Below, piece after piece: positions 1 to 8,015 of a stretch of DNA of 17,587 nt. The notes under the pieces are model-generated. The model saw only the letters and a list, made by a program, of their open reading frames with translations, had not been told where the DNA came from and did no database searches. Both the position numbers and the translations under genes were made by a program. Each line of letters starts with the position of its first letter. The stretch's first letter is position 1. The stretch comes from Collinsella sp. GTDB lineage: Bacteria; Actinomycetota; Coriobacteriia; Coriobacteriales; Coriobacteriaceae. Location: assembly GCA_019419405.1 (NCBI GenBank), contig DYAA01000062.1, positions 1 through 17,587 of the forward strand, read 5' to 3'.

Positions 1-1
1 C

Positions 2-58
2 CCCTATATTCGGGCTGGGATCTCGGTCCCCCTTTTTATCGACGACTGGCGAACGTAA
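2..58 (+). CDS. C-terminal end of an upstream gene (partial, unidentified)
   Basis: The second reading frame is open from the window edge and ends in TAA at 56-58. The final A of that stop is the A of the ATG that starts the next gene, a TAATG overlap typical of translationally coupled genes. The visible end reads PYIRAGISVPLFIDDWRT, which I do not recognise. Operons of this kind usually carry a SipW-type signal peptidase near the TasA-like genes, so that is a candidate for the missing gene, but nothing in these 18 residues shows it. The frame of the next gene is also open to the window edge, so the assignment rests mainly on the stop/start overlap. Confidence 0.4.
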   Translation, partial: PYIRAGISVPLFIDDWRT

Positions 59-705
59 TGCTCAATAATCTTTCCGACAATCAGAAACGCACCTTGGCGC
101 TTGCTGCGATGGCGCTGTTGGCCCTGGCGTGCCTGTGTGGCACGCTGGCTTTTACCGTTGATATGGTTCCGGTGAACAACGTTCTATCGTTTGGCAGCGT
201 GAAGGTACGAGTCTGCGAATACACCCTCAACGAGCAGGGCGAGGAGATTCCGTTTGAGCCCAACGAGCACGGGGACTATCCCGACACCAAGGCCGGGGGC
301 TCTGACATCAGCCGCATTGTGCGCGTGGAGAACGCTGGCACGCAGCCTGAGTACGTTCGCGCGCGTCTGCGCATGACGTCGGTGGCGCCCGACGGTTCGA
401 GCGCGGATGCTTCGGGCAGCGTTGCGTTTCATGTGAACGCGGGCGAGGGGTCCCCGTGGATCGATGGCGGCGATGAGTGGTACTACTACCGCGGATTGGC
501 CGGGCGTGGCGGCACGCTCGACCCCGGTGCCATGACGGAAAGCCTCATGGACTCGCTGCGCTTTGTGGGCGACTACCACGATGCCGCGCGCGGCGGCTCA
601 TTCAGGCTCGATATCGATGTTCAGGCCGTGCAGGCCAAAAACCAGCAGACAAGCGATACCGCCCTCGACGTACTTGACGTTGTGGGTTGGCCGGAGGCGA
701 ACTAG
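58..705 (+). CDS. TasA/camelysin-like secreted protein with SipW-type signal peptide
   Basis: This 215-residue protein is probably exported and is likely a fibre-forming or matrix subunit. A hydrophobic segment at residues 12-33 runs into GTLAFTVDMVPVNN and FGSVKV (28-50). That is the arrangement of SipW-dependent signal peptides in the TasA/CalY family: a GTLAxF-like motif, then an N-rich stretch, then a conserved GxV at the start of the mature protein. The rest looks like one beta-rich domain, with VRVENAGTQPEYVRARLRM and, near the end, DIDVQAVQA (185-193). The same QAVQA motif recurs in the second TasA-like gene downstream, so the two are paralogues. The start is the ATG overlapping the upstream stop; no good Shine-Dalgarno is visible, which fits translational coupling. 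The frame stays open upstream to the window edge, so a longer N-terminus cannot be excluded, but the signal peptide argues for this start. The TasA-like family call is firm on the signal region; a role in matrix fibres is inference. Confidence 0.8.
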   Translation: MLNNLSDNQKRTLALAAMALLALACLCGTLAFTVDMVPVNNVLSFGSVKVRVCEYTLNEQGEEIPFEPNEHGDYPDTKAGGSDISRIVRVENAGTQPEYVRARLRMTSVAPDGSSADASGSVAFHVNAGEGSPWIDGGDEWYYYRGLAGRGGTLDPGAMTESLMDSLRFVGDYHDAARGGSFRLDIDVQAVQAKNQQTSDTALDVLDVVGWPEAN

Positions 706-708
706 CCT

Positions 709-3700
709 ATGAAGATCAAGAATATGAACCGGGGTATGCTTAGCAGGCTGGTTGCCGTCGCAGCGATTGCCCTTTGCTGCGTTATGGCGCTGCCAACGGT
801 GGTGCATGCCGAGGACGTGCCCGAGGCCAAAACCGAATTCCACATCAAAAACGAGGCTGACTTTTTGTCGTGGGTGGCGCTGTCGCGCGAGCGCGATACG
901 TCCGGCTGGCACGTTTATCTCGATAACGACATTGAGCTCGACAGCGACGACATGAAAGCCATCGTTGCAAACACCGTTAAGCATCTGTCGTTTGGCAACA
1001 AGGAGCATCCGTTTAAGGGCGTGTTCGATGGTCAAAACCACACCGTTGAGGGCCTGAACTACGATAAAGACGCTTTTGACCCCGAGCGCGATACGGGATT
1101 TTTTGCCGAGACCAACGGTGCCACCATCAAAAACTTCCTGGTCAAGGACGCCAACGTGTGGGCGGACTTCCGCGGTGGCATTATCGTGGGCAAGGCCGTC
1201 AATACACGCTTCGAAAACGTTATGGTCATGGAGAGCACGCTGCACGTGACCTGCGCCAACAATGCTCTCAACCTCATTACCAACGCAGGCTTTGAGGGCG
1301 GTCTCATCGCCGGCGAGCTCGACGGCTGCACCCTCTACAACTGCGAGGTCCGTGGCGGCCGTGCCGTCAACAATACGACCTCGGGCGTGCAGGCGCTCGG
1401 CGGTGAGGGTCTGTATATGGCGGCGTTTGCCGGCTACGTTAAGAACTCGACTATCGAGTACTGCCGCGTGACGCCGACGCGTAAGGACGACGGCTCGATT
1501 GCCGAGAAGGGCATGACCGACGTCACCAATAAGTACGACGTGGCCATTGGCGCCTTGGGCGGCAACAACGTGTACGCCTCGGGTTTTGTGGGCTGCATGG
1601 CGGGCGAGGCCAAGATTATCGACTGCTTCTCGACGGCGCAGTGCTACAGCTATGCCGCGTCGTATGTGGGCGTCGTCGCCGTGACGCGTGCGTGGACGGG
1701 TGGCTTGGCGGGTCGTATTCTAACCGAAAAGGGCAACGAGCTCGTTCGAAGCCATTTTGCGGGTGACTTGAGCTCGCGTCAGTACAATCCCATCGCCGTG
1801 ATTCCCATCATTCAAAACGATGTGAACCTGGGCGGTATTGCCGCGCGTGCCAACAAGGATGATGCCACGGTCACCGAGTGCTACTTTAAGCCGAGCGTGA
1901 GCCTTTCTGGCAACAGCCAGGGCAACCCTGCTAAAAAGAAAATCCCCTCGTTTGGCGGCGATGGCACCACCAAGGGTGATGGCTATGGTCCATGGGATGA
2001 CGAGCGCTACACCACGCGCGAGCTGTGGGAAGAGCACGACTACGACTTCTGTGCCGGCACCATGCGCTCGACTGCCAATAACGATTATCTGGGCGGCGAC
2101 CATGCAAACGAATGGGCGATGGATTACAAGCTGAATATCCCCGTGCATGGCCAAAGCGTTAAGGCGACGATCGATTTTCCCGGTGCGGGTACCGCGACAA
2201 TTACGGCAACCAAACTCGGTATTGATCAGGCGACCTCGGATCCGTATGCCTTTGCCGTGAGCGCCGTGCTGGCGGGAACGGCTCAGGGCTTGGCCCAGGG
2301 CGATACATCGGTAACGTTTAAGCAGGATACCTCCGCAAAGCCTGATGGCCTGACCAAGGAGAACGGCGGCTACCGTTTTATGGGCTGGTTCCGCGAGCCC
2401 GGGGTTAAAGTGAACCGCATCGATCATGACAACAGCTGGTTTAACGGCAAGACCGATGACGCTGCGGTGGCTGCCGGCAAGCAGGTCCAGAAGAGCGAGG
2501 CGCACGAGAAAACGTCAACCTATACCGCCGATAATGCCAAGGGGGCCGACGGTTTTAAGGGCAACGACCTGTTTATCGCTTCGTACGAGGCGCAGGTGCT
2601 GTTCTATAACGTTAAGGGCGAGACGCTTGATTGTAAGAGTGGCGCCGCGCACGACAAGTCGACGGATTGGTATCGCTATGGTGTCGGTTTAAAGCCGGCT
2701 GCCCCTGCGGACCGCGGTACTCTGTCTGCCAGTGCCACCTTTATCGGCTGGACGACGCAGCCGAGTGGCGAGGCCGGGATGCATGGCGGTTACGCGGCCA
2801 TCACCTCGCCTGAGCTTGCCGAGCTAAAAAACGCCGGTGCGTTCTATCCTGCCGGCACCGAGATCACTGTGCTTGGTCCTACCGATTTTTATCCGGTGTA
2901 CACCGACTATGTGTCGAACATCATGACGGTGTTTGAGGGCAATGAGCAGGATGCAACCGACGATCAGACTCGGCGCGACGGTGTGGGCAAAACTGACATT
3001 AAGGTTGAGACTGCAGAAGATGGCACAAGCGCGTATACCGTACAGGTGCTCGACGTATCCGGTAAAGCTATATCCGAGGAGGGCCAGCTGCCCGACGGCT
3101 ATCGTTTCCTGGGTTGGTATGAAAACAAGGGGACCGAGGATGCCCCGCTTGAGGTGCGCGTAAGCCGCGATCCCATCTATACGCTCCCCGCCGATGTCGA
3201 TTTAACCGCGCCGCATACCTACATCGCCCGCTTTGAGTACCGAGTGGATTATTACGTTCGGGCTTATACCAACCATGAGTTTACGGACAGCAAGCTACTT
3301 TGTTCCGTTTGGAATCGCTATCAAACACCCTTTGAGGAAAACGTCGGTAGTACCTTCGTGCGTGAAAACGTCGTCCACTGGGGCCCGGAGCATGTTGACC
3401 ACGGTATAAAGGATAGTTATGAAACGTGTGGCACGCGCTTCACGAAGGAAACCCTTGTCGTGAGTCCCCTTAACGCGTACTCGCACAACGTTAAAAATGA
3501 TACGGGAGCCGATACTCTAAAAAACCTCTATGCCGATACCGATTTTCCAGGCGCTGCAACGCTAAGCGATACTTGGACTTCGGCTTCGCTGAACGTAACG
3601 GTCAAACCGGTGAATGATCGCTATCGCCTGAATTTCTGGACGCTTGAGCGCGATGGTGAATATTGGACATATGTGAAAAATCCCATCGAGAGCATGGTGC

Positions 3701-6177
3701 GTACAGATAAGAAGTACTACGTTCGCGCGATGATTACCACGGACGTTAATTTCTACAACAAGGGCGATAATGTCGTGAGGACTGCCACGCGGCGCTATGA
3801 GAGTAACTTGCTGCAGACCAAGGTGAACGGGGCGGATCCGACGTTCACGTATTACTACCCGCATGTTAATAAGTCGGTTAAAGTGGCCGAAAAGCCAGAA
3901 GATGGTGAGAAGGGATCGTATGAGAGCCCCCTGACCCTCGAAGCTTCCCCGACCGATGCCGACATGGCCGTGCCGGGCTATAAGTTCCTGGGCTGGATTT
4001 CGACCGCCGAGGTCCAGAAGGGTTCTGACGTCTGGAAGTATATCTACGATGTCGAGGGCGATTCCTTCACCACTTCTGACCCGGATAAGGCCGAACCGTA
4101 TCTGGTGAAATCAGATTTTAAGGTCACCCAGTGGCAGGATGCCTATCCGGTGTACGCGAAGTACGATGTTAGGTACACCACCAACCTGTATCGCGCCGGT
4201 TTTAAGGGCACGGACAAGGTCAATGTGCCTAGGTACGACATCGATCCCGTTATCAACGCGGACACCGACCCTGCTACGGCAACGGTGACCCCTGACGTCA
4301 CGACTCCGGTTTATAAAGCAGGCGGTGAGCTGTATAAGTTGCAGAAGGTTGAGATCGAGCTTCCGAATGGCGAAGTTGAAGAGATCGAACCTAACGGCGA
4401 TAACTCGTATTCCCATCAGGTGGAACCCGGCGGGGCCTATACATTTGTGGCGTACTATTCGCCGTTGGCGGTCGTGTACCATCTCAATGCCACGGATGTG
4501 GACGGCAAAGTTGCTCAGCAAGACGATATGCTCGGCAACCTTAATGGCGGCATCCCGAAGCCTACTTATGACGTCAGCACTATCGATGCGGATACAGGCA
4601 AGTTCAACGTCTTCGTGGGCTGGACGGAAGCCGAGCCGGCACCTGGCAAGGGCTATGTCGCTTGGTCAGAGGGCATCCGTATGGTGAGTGCTTCTACCGT
4701 GGTCAAGGCCCCCATGGAGCTGTACCCGGTCTACCGTCCCAGCCTGGTTACCGTTCAATCGAACATTGACTCTAAACTTGCGAATCCCGATCTTGTCCGT
4801 AGCCTCGGCCGCACTGATTCCGGCGACCAGATTTCTCTTGAGGTCAAGGCCGCCGAGGAGGTTGAGGGCACTGACGGCACCAAGTACGACTTTGTCGGCT
4901 GGTCGCGCGATTATGTCAATGACGGGCAGTACACCCTGATGACTGACGATGAGAAGTATCCCCTCGAGGGCAGCGAGCCCTTTGAGAGCGTGACCTACAC
5001 TGCGGTGTACAAGAAGACGCCGCTTAAAGTGCGCTATCACGACACCGAAGGCAACGTCATCTACACCGCTACGGTAGACCCGAACGATACGAGTGTTCTG
5101 CGTGGCCAGGATGGCAATGCCGGCTTTGTTCAGACAGTTAAGGTGCCCAAGATGGACGAGAACGGCAACCCGGTCTATGACGACAAGGGTGAACCCGTCA
5201 TGGAGCCAAAGGAAGTGGCCTACGATCCCGAAGCCTACTCCGCAATCGTCGCATTCCTGGGCGAGCGAGCGGATAGCAGCTTGAAGGAGTTGTTCTTGGA
5301 GTGGCAGTGGGTTAATGGCGACAAAGCTGTGGCGTGGAGCGACTTCAAGGGTAAACCGGTTACAGCCAACATGGATTTGTATCCGGTGACGTATAAGGTC
5401 GTCGCTAACGACACATCGGACGATGCGAGCCCTAAGAATGTGACCGGGCAGCTCAAGTGGTTGCTTGATCCCAATGCCGCGAACACGATAGATGACAAGA
5501 GCGATAAGGCGCCGTTCAAGGCTTGCTTTGCAAAGCCCTTCATGGGCACGCAGATGACGGTGCACGTTGACCGCGTGGGCTATGGTCTTCCTGGCCAGAC
5601 TCCTGCGCCTGTCAACGGGAAGTATGTCTCGCTTTACAGTTCGGGTTCAGGCGAGGGCTCGTTTGAGCTGACGAATCGTTTGGACTACAAGCTCACGGGC
5701 GACGGCACTCAGAGCGATGGCAATGCGGTGTTCGATTTCGCCGCTACGCATACGCTCAAGATCGTCAAGCAAACCCAGGATAGCTGGGCGAAGGGCAAGA
5801 CGTTCCGCTTCAAGGTTTCCCGGGCCGGCATGGACGGCAACGCCTTGGAGGAGCGCACGGTTGAGGTAACGGTGTCATCGGATGCGCAGCTAAAGGACGG
5901 TTCCGCCTGGTACTCCGGCGCTATCGAGCTTGCGGTCCCGGCGGGTATCTACACCGTCGAGGAGGACTCAGCGTGGGCATGGCGCTACAGCAGCCAGATC
6001 GGCGTCCCCGGCAAGCAGCCGGGCGATAAGGCGCAGACAACCATCTCCGCTGCTTCGAGCGCGAACGATGCCACGTTCACCTGCACGAACACGCGTGTGA
6101 ACGACAAATGGATCGACGGCAGCGATCGTGCCCATAACGTTTGGAGCAACGGCAACGTAGCAGAGAAGGAGGATTAG
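709..6177 (+). CDS. Giant secreted repeat protein: beta-helix/GLUG-like region, InlB-type repeats, C-terminal pilin-like domain
   Basis: This is a 1822-residue exported surface protein, probably an adhesin or matrix component. Residues 1-34 form a Sec signal peptide ending VVHA. Residues about 40-430 look like a right-handed beta-helix with GLUG-like turns (for example GGIIVG, GGLIAG, FAGYVKN, TGGLAG, LGGIAA). From about 555 on there are at least eight spaced modules built on an aromatic-x-F-x-GW core. Cores lie near residues 555, 676, 798, 972 (degenerate, NFW), 1091, 1300, 1393 and 1528 (degenerate, LEW), many followed by YPVY/YxAxY strands. This is the signature of InlB B / Listeria-Bacteroides repeats. 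Residues about 1680-1797 resemble an isopeptide-forming pilin or Cna_B-like domain: TLKIVK at 1682-1687, YTVEED at 1748-1753 and FTCTNTR at 1790-1796. The C-terminus ends in EKED with no LPxTG motif or membrane helix. The start ATG has GGAGG 11 bp upstream, and the gene follows its neighbour by 3 bp. Binding target unknown. Confidence 0.85.
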   Translation: MKIKNMNRGMLSRLVAVAAIALCCVMALPTVVHAEDVPEAKTEFHIKNEADFLSWVALSRERDTSGWHVYLDNDIELDSDDMKAIVANTVKHLSFGNKEHPFKGVFDGQNHTVEGLNYDKDAFDPERDTGFFAETNGATIKNFLVKDANVWADFRGGIIVGKAVNTRFENVMVMESTLHVTCANNALNLITNAGFEGGLIAGELDGCTLYNCEVRGGRAVNNTTSGVQALGGEGLYMAAFAGYVKNSTIEYCRVTPTRKDDGSIAEKGMTDVTNKYDVAIGALGGNNVYASGFVGCMAGEAKIIDCFSTAQCYSYAASYVGVVAVTRAWTGGLAGRILTEKGNELVRSHFAGDLSSRQYNPIAVIPIIQNDVNLGGIAARANKDDATVTECYFKPSVSLSGNSQGNPAKKKIPSFGGDGTTKGDGYGPWDDERYTTRELWEEHDYDFCAGTMRSTANNDYLGGDHANEWAMDYKLNIPVHGQSVKATIDFPGAGTATITATKLGIDQATSDPYAFAVSAVLAGTAQGLAQGDTSVTFKQDTSAKPDGLTKENGGYRFMGWFREPGVKVNRIDHDNSWFNGKTDDAAVAAGKQVQKSEAHEKTSTYTADNAKGADGFKGNDLFIASYEAQVLFYNVKGETLDCKSGAAHDKSTDWYRYGVGLKPAAPADRGTLSASATFIGWTTQPSGEAGMHGGYAAITSPELAELKNAGAFYPAGTEITVLGPTDFYPVYTDYVSNIMTVFEGNEQDATDDQTRRDGVGKTDIKVETAEDGTSAYTVQVLDVSGKAISEEGQLPDGYRFLGWYENKGTEDAPLEVRVSRDPIYTLPADVDLTAPHTYIARFEYRVDYYVRAYTNHEFTDSKLLCSVWNRYQTPFEENVGSTFVRENVVHWGPEHVDHGIKDSYETCGTRFTKETLVVSPLNAYSHNVKNDTGADTLKNLYADTDFPGAATLSDTWTSASLNVTVKPVNDRYRLNFWTLERDGEYWTYVKNPIESMVRTDKKYYVRAMITTDVNFYNKGDNVVRTATRRYESNLLQTKVNGADPTFTYYYPHVNKSVKVAEKPEDGEKGSYESPLTLEASPTDADMAVPGYKFLGWISTAEVQKGSDVWKYIYDVEGDSFTTSDPDKAEPYLVKSDFKVTQWQDAYPVYAKYDVRYTTNLYRAGFKGTDKVNVPRYDIDPVINADTDPATATVTPDVTTPVYKAGGELYKLQKVEIELPNGEVEEIEPNGDNSYSHQVEPGGAYTFVAYYSPLAVVYHLNATDVDGKVAQQDDMLGNLNGGIPKPTYDVSTIDADTGKFNVFVGWTEAEPAPGKGYVAWSEGIRMVSASTVVKAPMELYPVYRPSLVTVQSNIDSKLANPDLVRSLGRTDSGDQISLEVKAAEEVEGTDGTKYDFVGWSRDYVNDGQYTLMTDDEKYPLEGSEPFESVTYTAVYKKTPLKVRYHDTEGNVIYTATVDPNDTSVLRGQDGNAGFVQTVKVPKMDENGNPVYDDKGEPVMEPKEVAYDPEAYSAIVAFLGERADSSLKELFLEWQWVNGDKAVAWSDFKGKPVTANMDLYPVTYKVVANDTSDDASPKNVTGQLKWLLDPNAANTIDDKSDKAPFKACFAKPFMGTQMTVHVDRVGYGLPGQTPAPVNGKYVSLYSSGSGEGSFELTNRLDYKLTGDGTQSDGNAVFDFAATHTLKIVKQTQDSWAKGKTFRFKVSRAGMDGNALEERTVEVTVSSDAQLKDGSAWYSGAIELAVPAGIYTVEEDSAWAWRYSSQIGVPGKQPGDKAQTTISAASSANDATFTCTNTRVNDKWIDGSDRAHNVWSNGNVAEKED

Positions 6178-6178
6178 C

Positions 6179-6760
6179 ATGTCCAAGCGCAAGCGCATCA
6201 TCGCCTTGCTGGTGGGGGTTATCCTCCTGGCCGGTACGGCAGGCACGTTGGCCTGGCTTTCGGTTACGGGCGTGCTGGTCAACCAGTTCGGCATCGGGTC
6301 GGTGACGCCATCGGTTCAGGAAACGCTCAACGGCAAAGTGAAAAGCGATGTCAAGGCGAAGAACACGGGTACTGCGCCCGCCTATATTCGTGCTGCAGTG
6401 GATATCTACTGGCAGGACCAGGATGGCGCACGCCTGTGGGATGAGCCGAAGGAGGAGCCGAAGGGTGAGGCGGATTACGAGATTGCGTGGAGCGTGGCTG
6501 ATGCCTCGGGCGCGAACTCGGCTTATAACTGGGTTAAGGCGAGCGACGGGTTCTATTACTGGACGTCGCCCGTCGCTCCCGGCGCGGAAACCGGCGTGCT
6601 CATTAATAGGGTTACCGAGCTCAAGGCAACCGAAGGTCGCAATCTTGTCGTGGATATCTCCACTCAGGCGGTCCAGGCGACGCCCGATGAGGCCGTGCAC
6701 GACGCATGGGGTTGCTCGGTCGAGAATGACGTGCTGGTGCCGCCGCATGGAGGTGCGTAA
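6179..6760 (+). CDS. Second TasA/camelysin-like secreted protein with SipW-type signal peptide
   Basis: This 193-residue protein is a paralogue of the first gene of the operon. A basic start (MSKRKR) and a hydrophobic core lead into AGTLAWLSVTGVLVNQFGIGSV (residues 21-42), the SipW-dependent signal-peptide pattern. The mature part has VKAKNTGTAPAYIRAAVDIYW, matching the ENAGTQPEYVRARLRM stretch of the first paralogue, and VDISTQAVQATPDEAVHDAWG near the end (QAVQA at 163-167). A QAVQA/WG ending is typical of TasA-like families. The start ATG lies 1 bp after the stop of the giant protein. A strong AAGGAGG at 6167-6173 sits inside the end of that gene, so the two are surely co-transcribed. The two paralogues are quite divergent outside these motifs, so they may be major and minor subunits; which is which cannot be told from sequence. 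Confidence 0.8.
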   Translation: MSKRKRIIALLVGVILLAGTAGTLAWLSVTGVLVNQFGIGSVTPSVQETLNGKVKSDVKAKNTGTAPAYIRAAVDIYWQDQDGARLWDEPKEEPKGEADYEIAWSVADASGANSAYNWVKASDGFYYWTSPVAPGAETGVLINRVTELKATEGRNLVVDISTQAVQATPDEAVHDAWGCSVENDVLVPPHGGA

Positions 6761-6762
6761 GT

Positions 6763-7461
6763 ATGGCGTTCCCGATTCGTAAAGGTGTTGCGCGCTCCTT
6801 GCGTTGCATGGTCGCGGCCATTTTCTGCGTGGTCGCGCTCGCTGTTCCCGCCCGTGCGTTTGCCGATACTCCCGCGATTGCCTATGACGGAAATGCGCGT
6901 CAGCTGACGGTCTCGGGGGCGACGGACTCCTCGGGGGAGCCCGATCTGTTTTTGGCCTTTAAAGATCTGATGCCTGGCGATGTGCGTGATCAGCAGATAG
7001 AGATTCGTGCCACGGGCGTAAAGTCCCAGGTGCGCGTGTTTGTGCGTGCCGTTGTCGATCACGAGACGGCACGCCTGCTGTCGCCCATTACTCTAACGGC
7101 GTCGGCGGGCGATGGCTCTGCAGGTTGGCTCCAGACAGGAACACCGGGCAGCGTGTTCGCTTATCCCACGCAAATCGCCACGTTTACGAGCGATGGCAGC
7201 ACGGTGCTTAATTTGCAGCTAAACGTTCCGACATCGGTGGGCAACGAGGTTGCCGACGCAAACAAGACCATTCGCTGGGAAATCACCGCCGAGGACGATG
7301 GCGAGAAGATCCCCATGCAGTCTGCTGACAGCAAGAAGCCCGGTTTGCTTGGTCTGGTGGCAACAGGCGACAACACGCTCACGTTGCTTTTGGTGTTGCT
7401 GACACTTGCAATCATCGCATTTATAGCCGCACTTCTTTTGTCCCGGAGGGATAAGCGCTAG
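6763..7461 (+). CDS. Secreted C-terminally anchored protein, last gene of the surface operon
   Basis: This 232-residue protein has a Sec signal peptide (residues 1-34, ending ARAFA before DTPAIAYDG). A beta-rich domain follows, containing FKDLMPGDVRDQQIEIRA, a PGD-type strand common in proteins partnered with TasA/SipW systems, and LNVPTSVGNEV. The tail has the architecture of a cell-wall sorting signal: LVATGD at 198-203, about 24 hydrophobic residues, then SRRDKR. The motif is not canonical LPxTG, so it may be a substrate of a divergent sortase or just a C-terminal membrane anchor. Its start is fixed by GGAGG at 6749-6753, nine bases before the ATG, inside the end of the preceding gene, which stops 2 bp upstream. 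As the only clearly anchored product in the operon it is a candidate tether for the TasA-like fibres and the giant protein. That role is inference; the specific family is not recognised. Confidence 0.75.
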   Translation: MAFPIRKGVARSLRCMVAAIFCVVALAVPARAFADTPAIAYDGNARQLTVSGATDSSGEPDLFLAFKDLMPGDVRDQQIEIRATGVKSQVRVFVRAVVDHETARLLSPITLTASAGDGSAGWLQTGTPGSVFAYPTQIATFTSDGSTVLNLQLNVPTSVGNEVADANKTIRWEITAEDDGEKIPMQSADSKKPGLLGLVATGDNTLTLLLVLLTLAIIAFIAALLLSRRDKR

Positions 7462-7481
7462 GTTCATCTTCTAAACGCAAC

Positions 7482-7606
7482 GCCCTCCCGGGCGGCGGGC
7501 ACGAAGTTCCCTGCTCTACAGTCCTGCGCAAGACGAAGGCCACATTAAGTGGCCTTCTTTGCGTGCGGAACTCGCGATGAACTTCGAGCCCGCCGCTCGG
7601 GAGGGC
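7482..7606 (+). repeat. Structured palindromic repeat, copy 1
   Basis: Outer arms at 7482-7509 and 7579-7606 are complementary at 26 of 28 positions. Inside them is a 25-nt left flank (7510-7534, containing AGTCCTGCGCAAGAC), a central hairpin (7535-7557), and a 21-nt right flank (7558-7578, TTTGCGTGCGGAACTCGCGA plus T). The same core occurs in the opposite orientation at 8016-8145: the right flank is identical at 21 of 21 positions and the left flank nearly so. The outer arms differ between the copies but stay self-complementary in each. The element starts 20 bp after the stop codon of the last surface-operon gene. Confidence 0.85.
7535..7560 (+). terminator. Probable terminator of the surface operon (core hairpin of repeat copy 1)
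   Basis: A 9-bp stem GAAGGCCAC/GTGGCCTTC with loop ATTAA is followed by TTT. It lies 73 bp past the last stop codon of the operon and is embedded in the larger hairpin of the repeat. The T-run is short, so factor-independent termination is likely but not certain. Confidence 0.6.
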
Positions 7607-7634
7607 GCCCCTTTATTGACGGAAGGCCTAATAA

Positions 7635-7930
7635 GCGGATATTCCATGCCCGGATGTATTCAGAGCGGGACGGGCTTTCCGGATGGGCGGGGTTTCGGAA
7701 AGTGTGTCCCAGAATCGGCGCTCAGAGTGGTCCCCACTTTCCGGTTGATGTCTTGTCCGGAGACTATGTCCCGGAATTAAGGCTTGGAATGGGATGCACT
7801 TTCCGGTTGAGAGCCTTAGCGGAAAGTGCGACCCGGAATTTACTCTTGAAGTGGGATGCGCTTTCCCAACAGGCCCTCAAGCGGAAACTGCGTCCCATTC
7901 CGAAGGCAGATTCCGGGACACACTTTCCGA
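7635..7930. repeat. Array of five tandem hairpin units, period about 62 bp
   Basis: Five imperfect units begin near 7635, 7695, 7757, 7819 and 7881, giving spacings of 60, 62, 62 and 62. Each opens with a GCGGAAAGTGxGxCCC-like half followed by about 15-20 variable bases, and closes with GGGATGCACTTTCCGG or a variant, its approximate reverse complement. Each unit can therefore fold into a hairpin with a stem of about 14 bp. The closing halves are best conserved in units 2-5 (CACTTTCCGGTTGA at 7736 and 7798; GCGCTTTCCC at 7858; CACTTTCCGA at 7921). The first unit is degenerate. Repeats are too imperfect, and spacers too small and symmetric, for a CRISPR array. I see no coding signal here. Confidence 0.8.
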
Positions 7931-7937
7931 ATACAAA

Positions 7938-7960
7938 GAAGGCCACTTAATGTGGCCTTC
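7938..7960 (-). repeat. Solo copy of the GAAGGCCAC palindrome, terminator-like on the minus strand
   Basis: This has the same 9-bp stem GAAGGCCAC/GTGGCCTTC and 5-nt loop as the centre of repeat copy 1, but without the conserved flanks. Read on the minus strand the loop is ATTAA and the stem is followed by TTTGT, the same arrangement as in copies 1 and 2. It directly abuts the last hairpin unit of the array. It could be a remnant of a full element or an extra terminator for minus-strand transcription. Confidence 0.65.
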
Positions 7961-8015
7961 AACTTATATATGTTCAGCGGATGCCCCCATGACAAGCCGC
8001 GCTCCAACAACAGGG

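Noticed and set aside
7635..7930. CRISPR array
   Set aside because: The period is regular at about 62 bp, but the repeats are imperfect, each unit is internally symmetric, there are no unique spacers of constant length, and no cas genes are in view.
7549..7950. Open reading frames on both strands across the repeat region (for example a 133-codon frame at 7549-7950, a 233-codon frame at 7794-8495, and minus-strand frames at 7764-7946 and 7964-8332)
   Set aside because: They run through palindromes and tandem hairpin units, have no convincing Shine-Dalgarno site, and one overlaps the LTA-synthase-like gene by more than 300 bp. The translated repeats follow DNA symmetry, not protein conservation.
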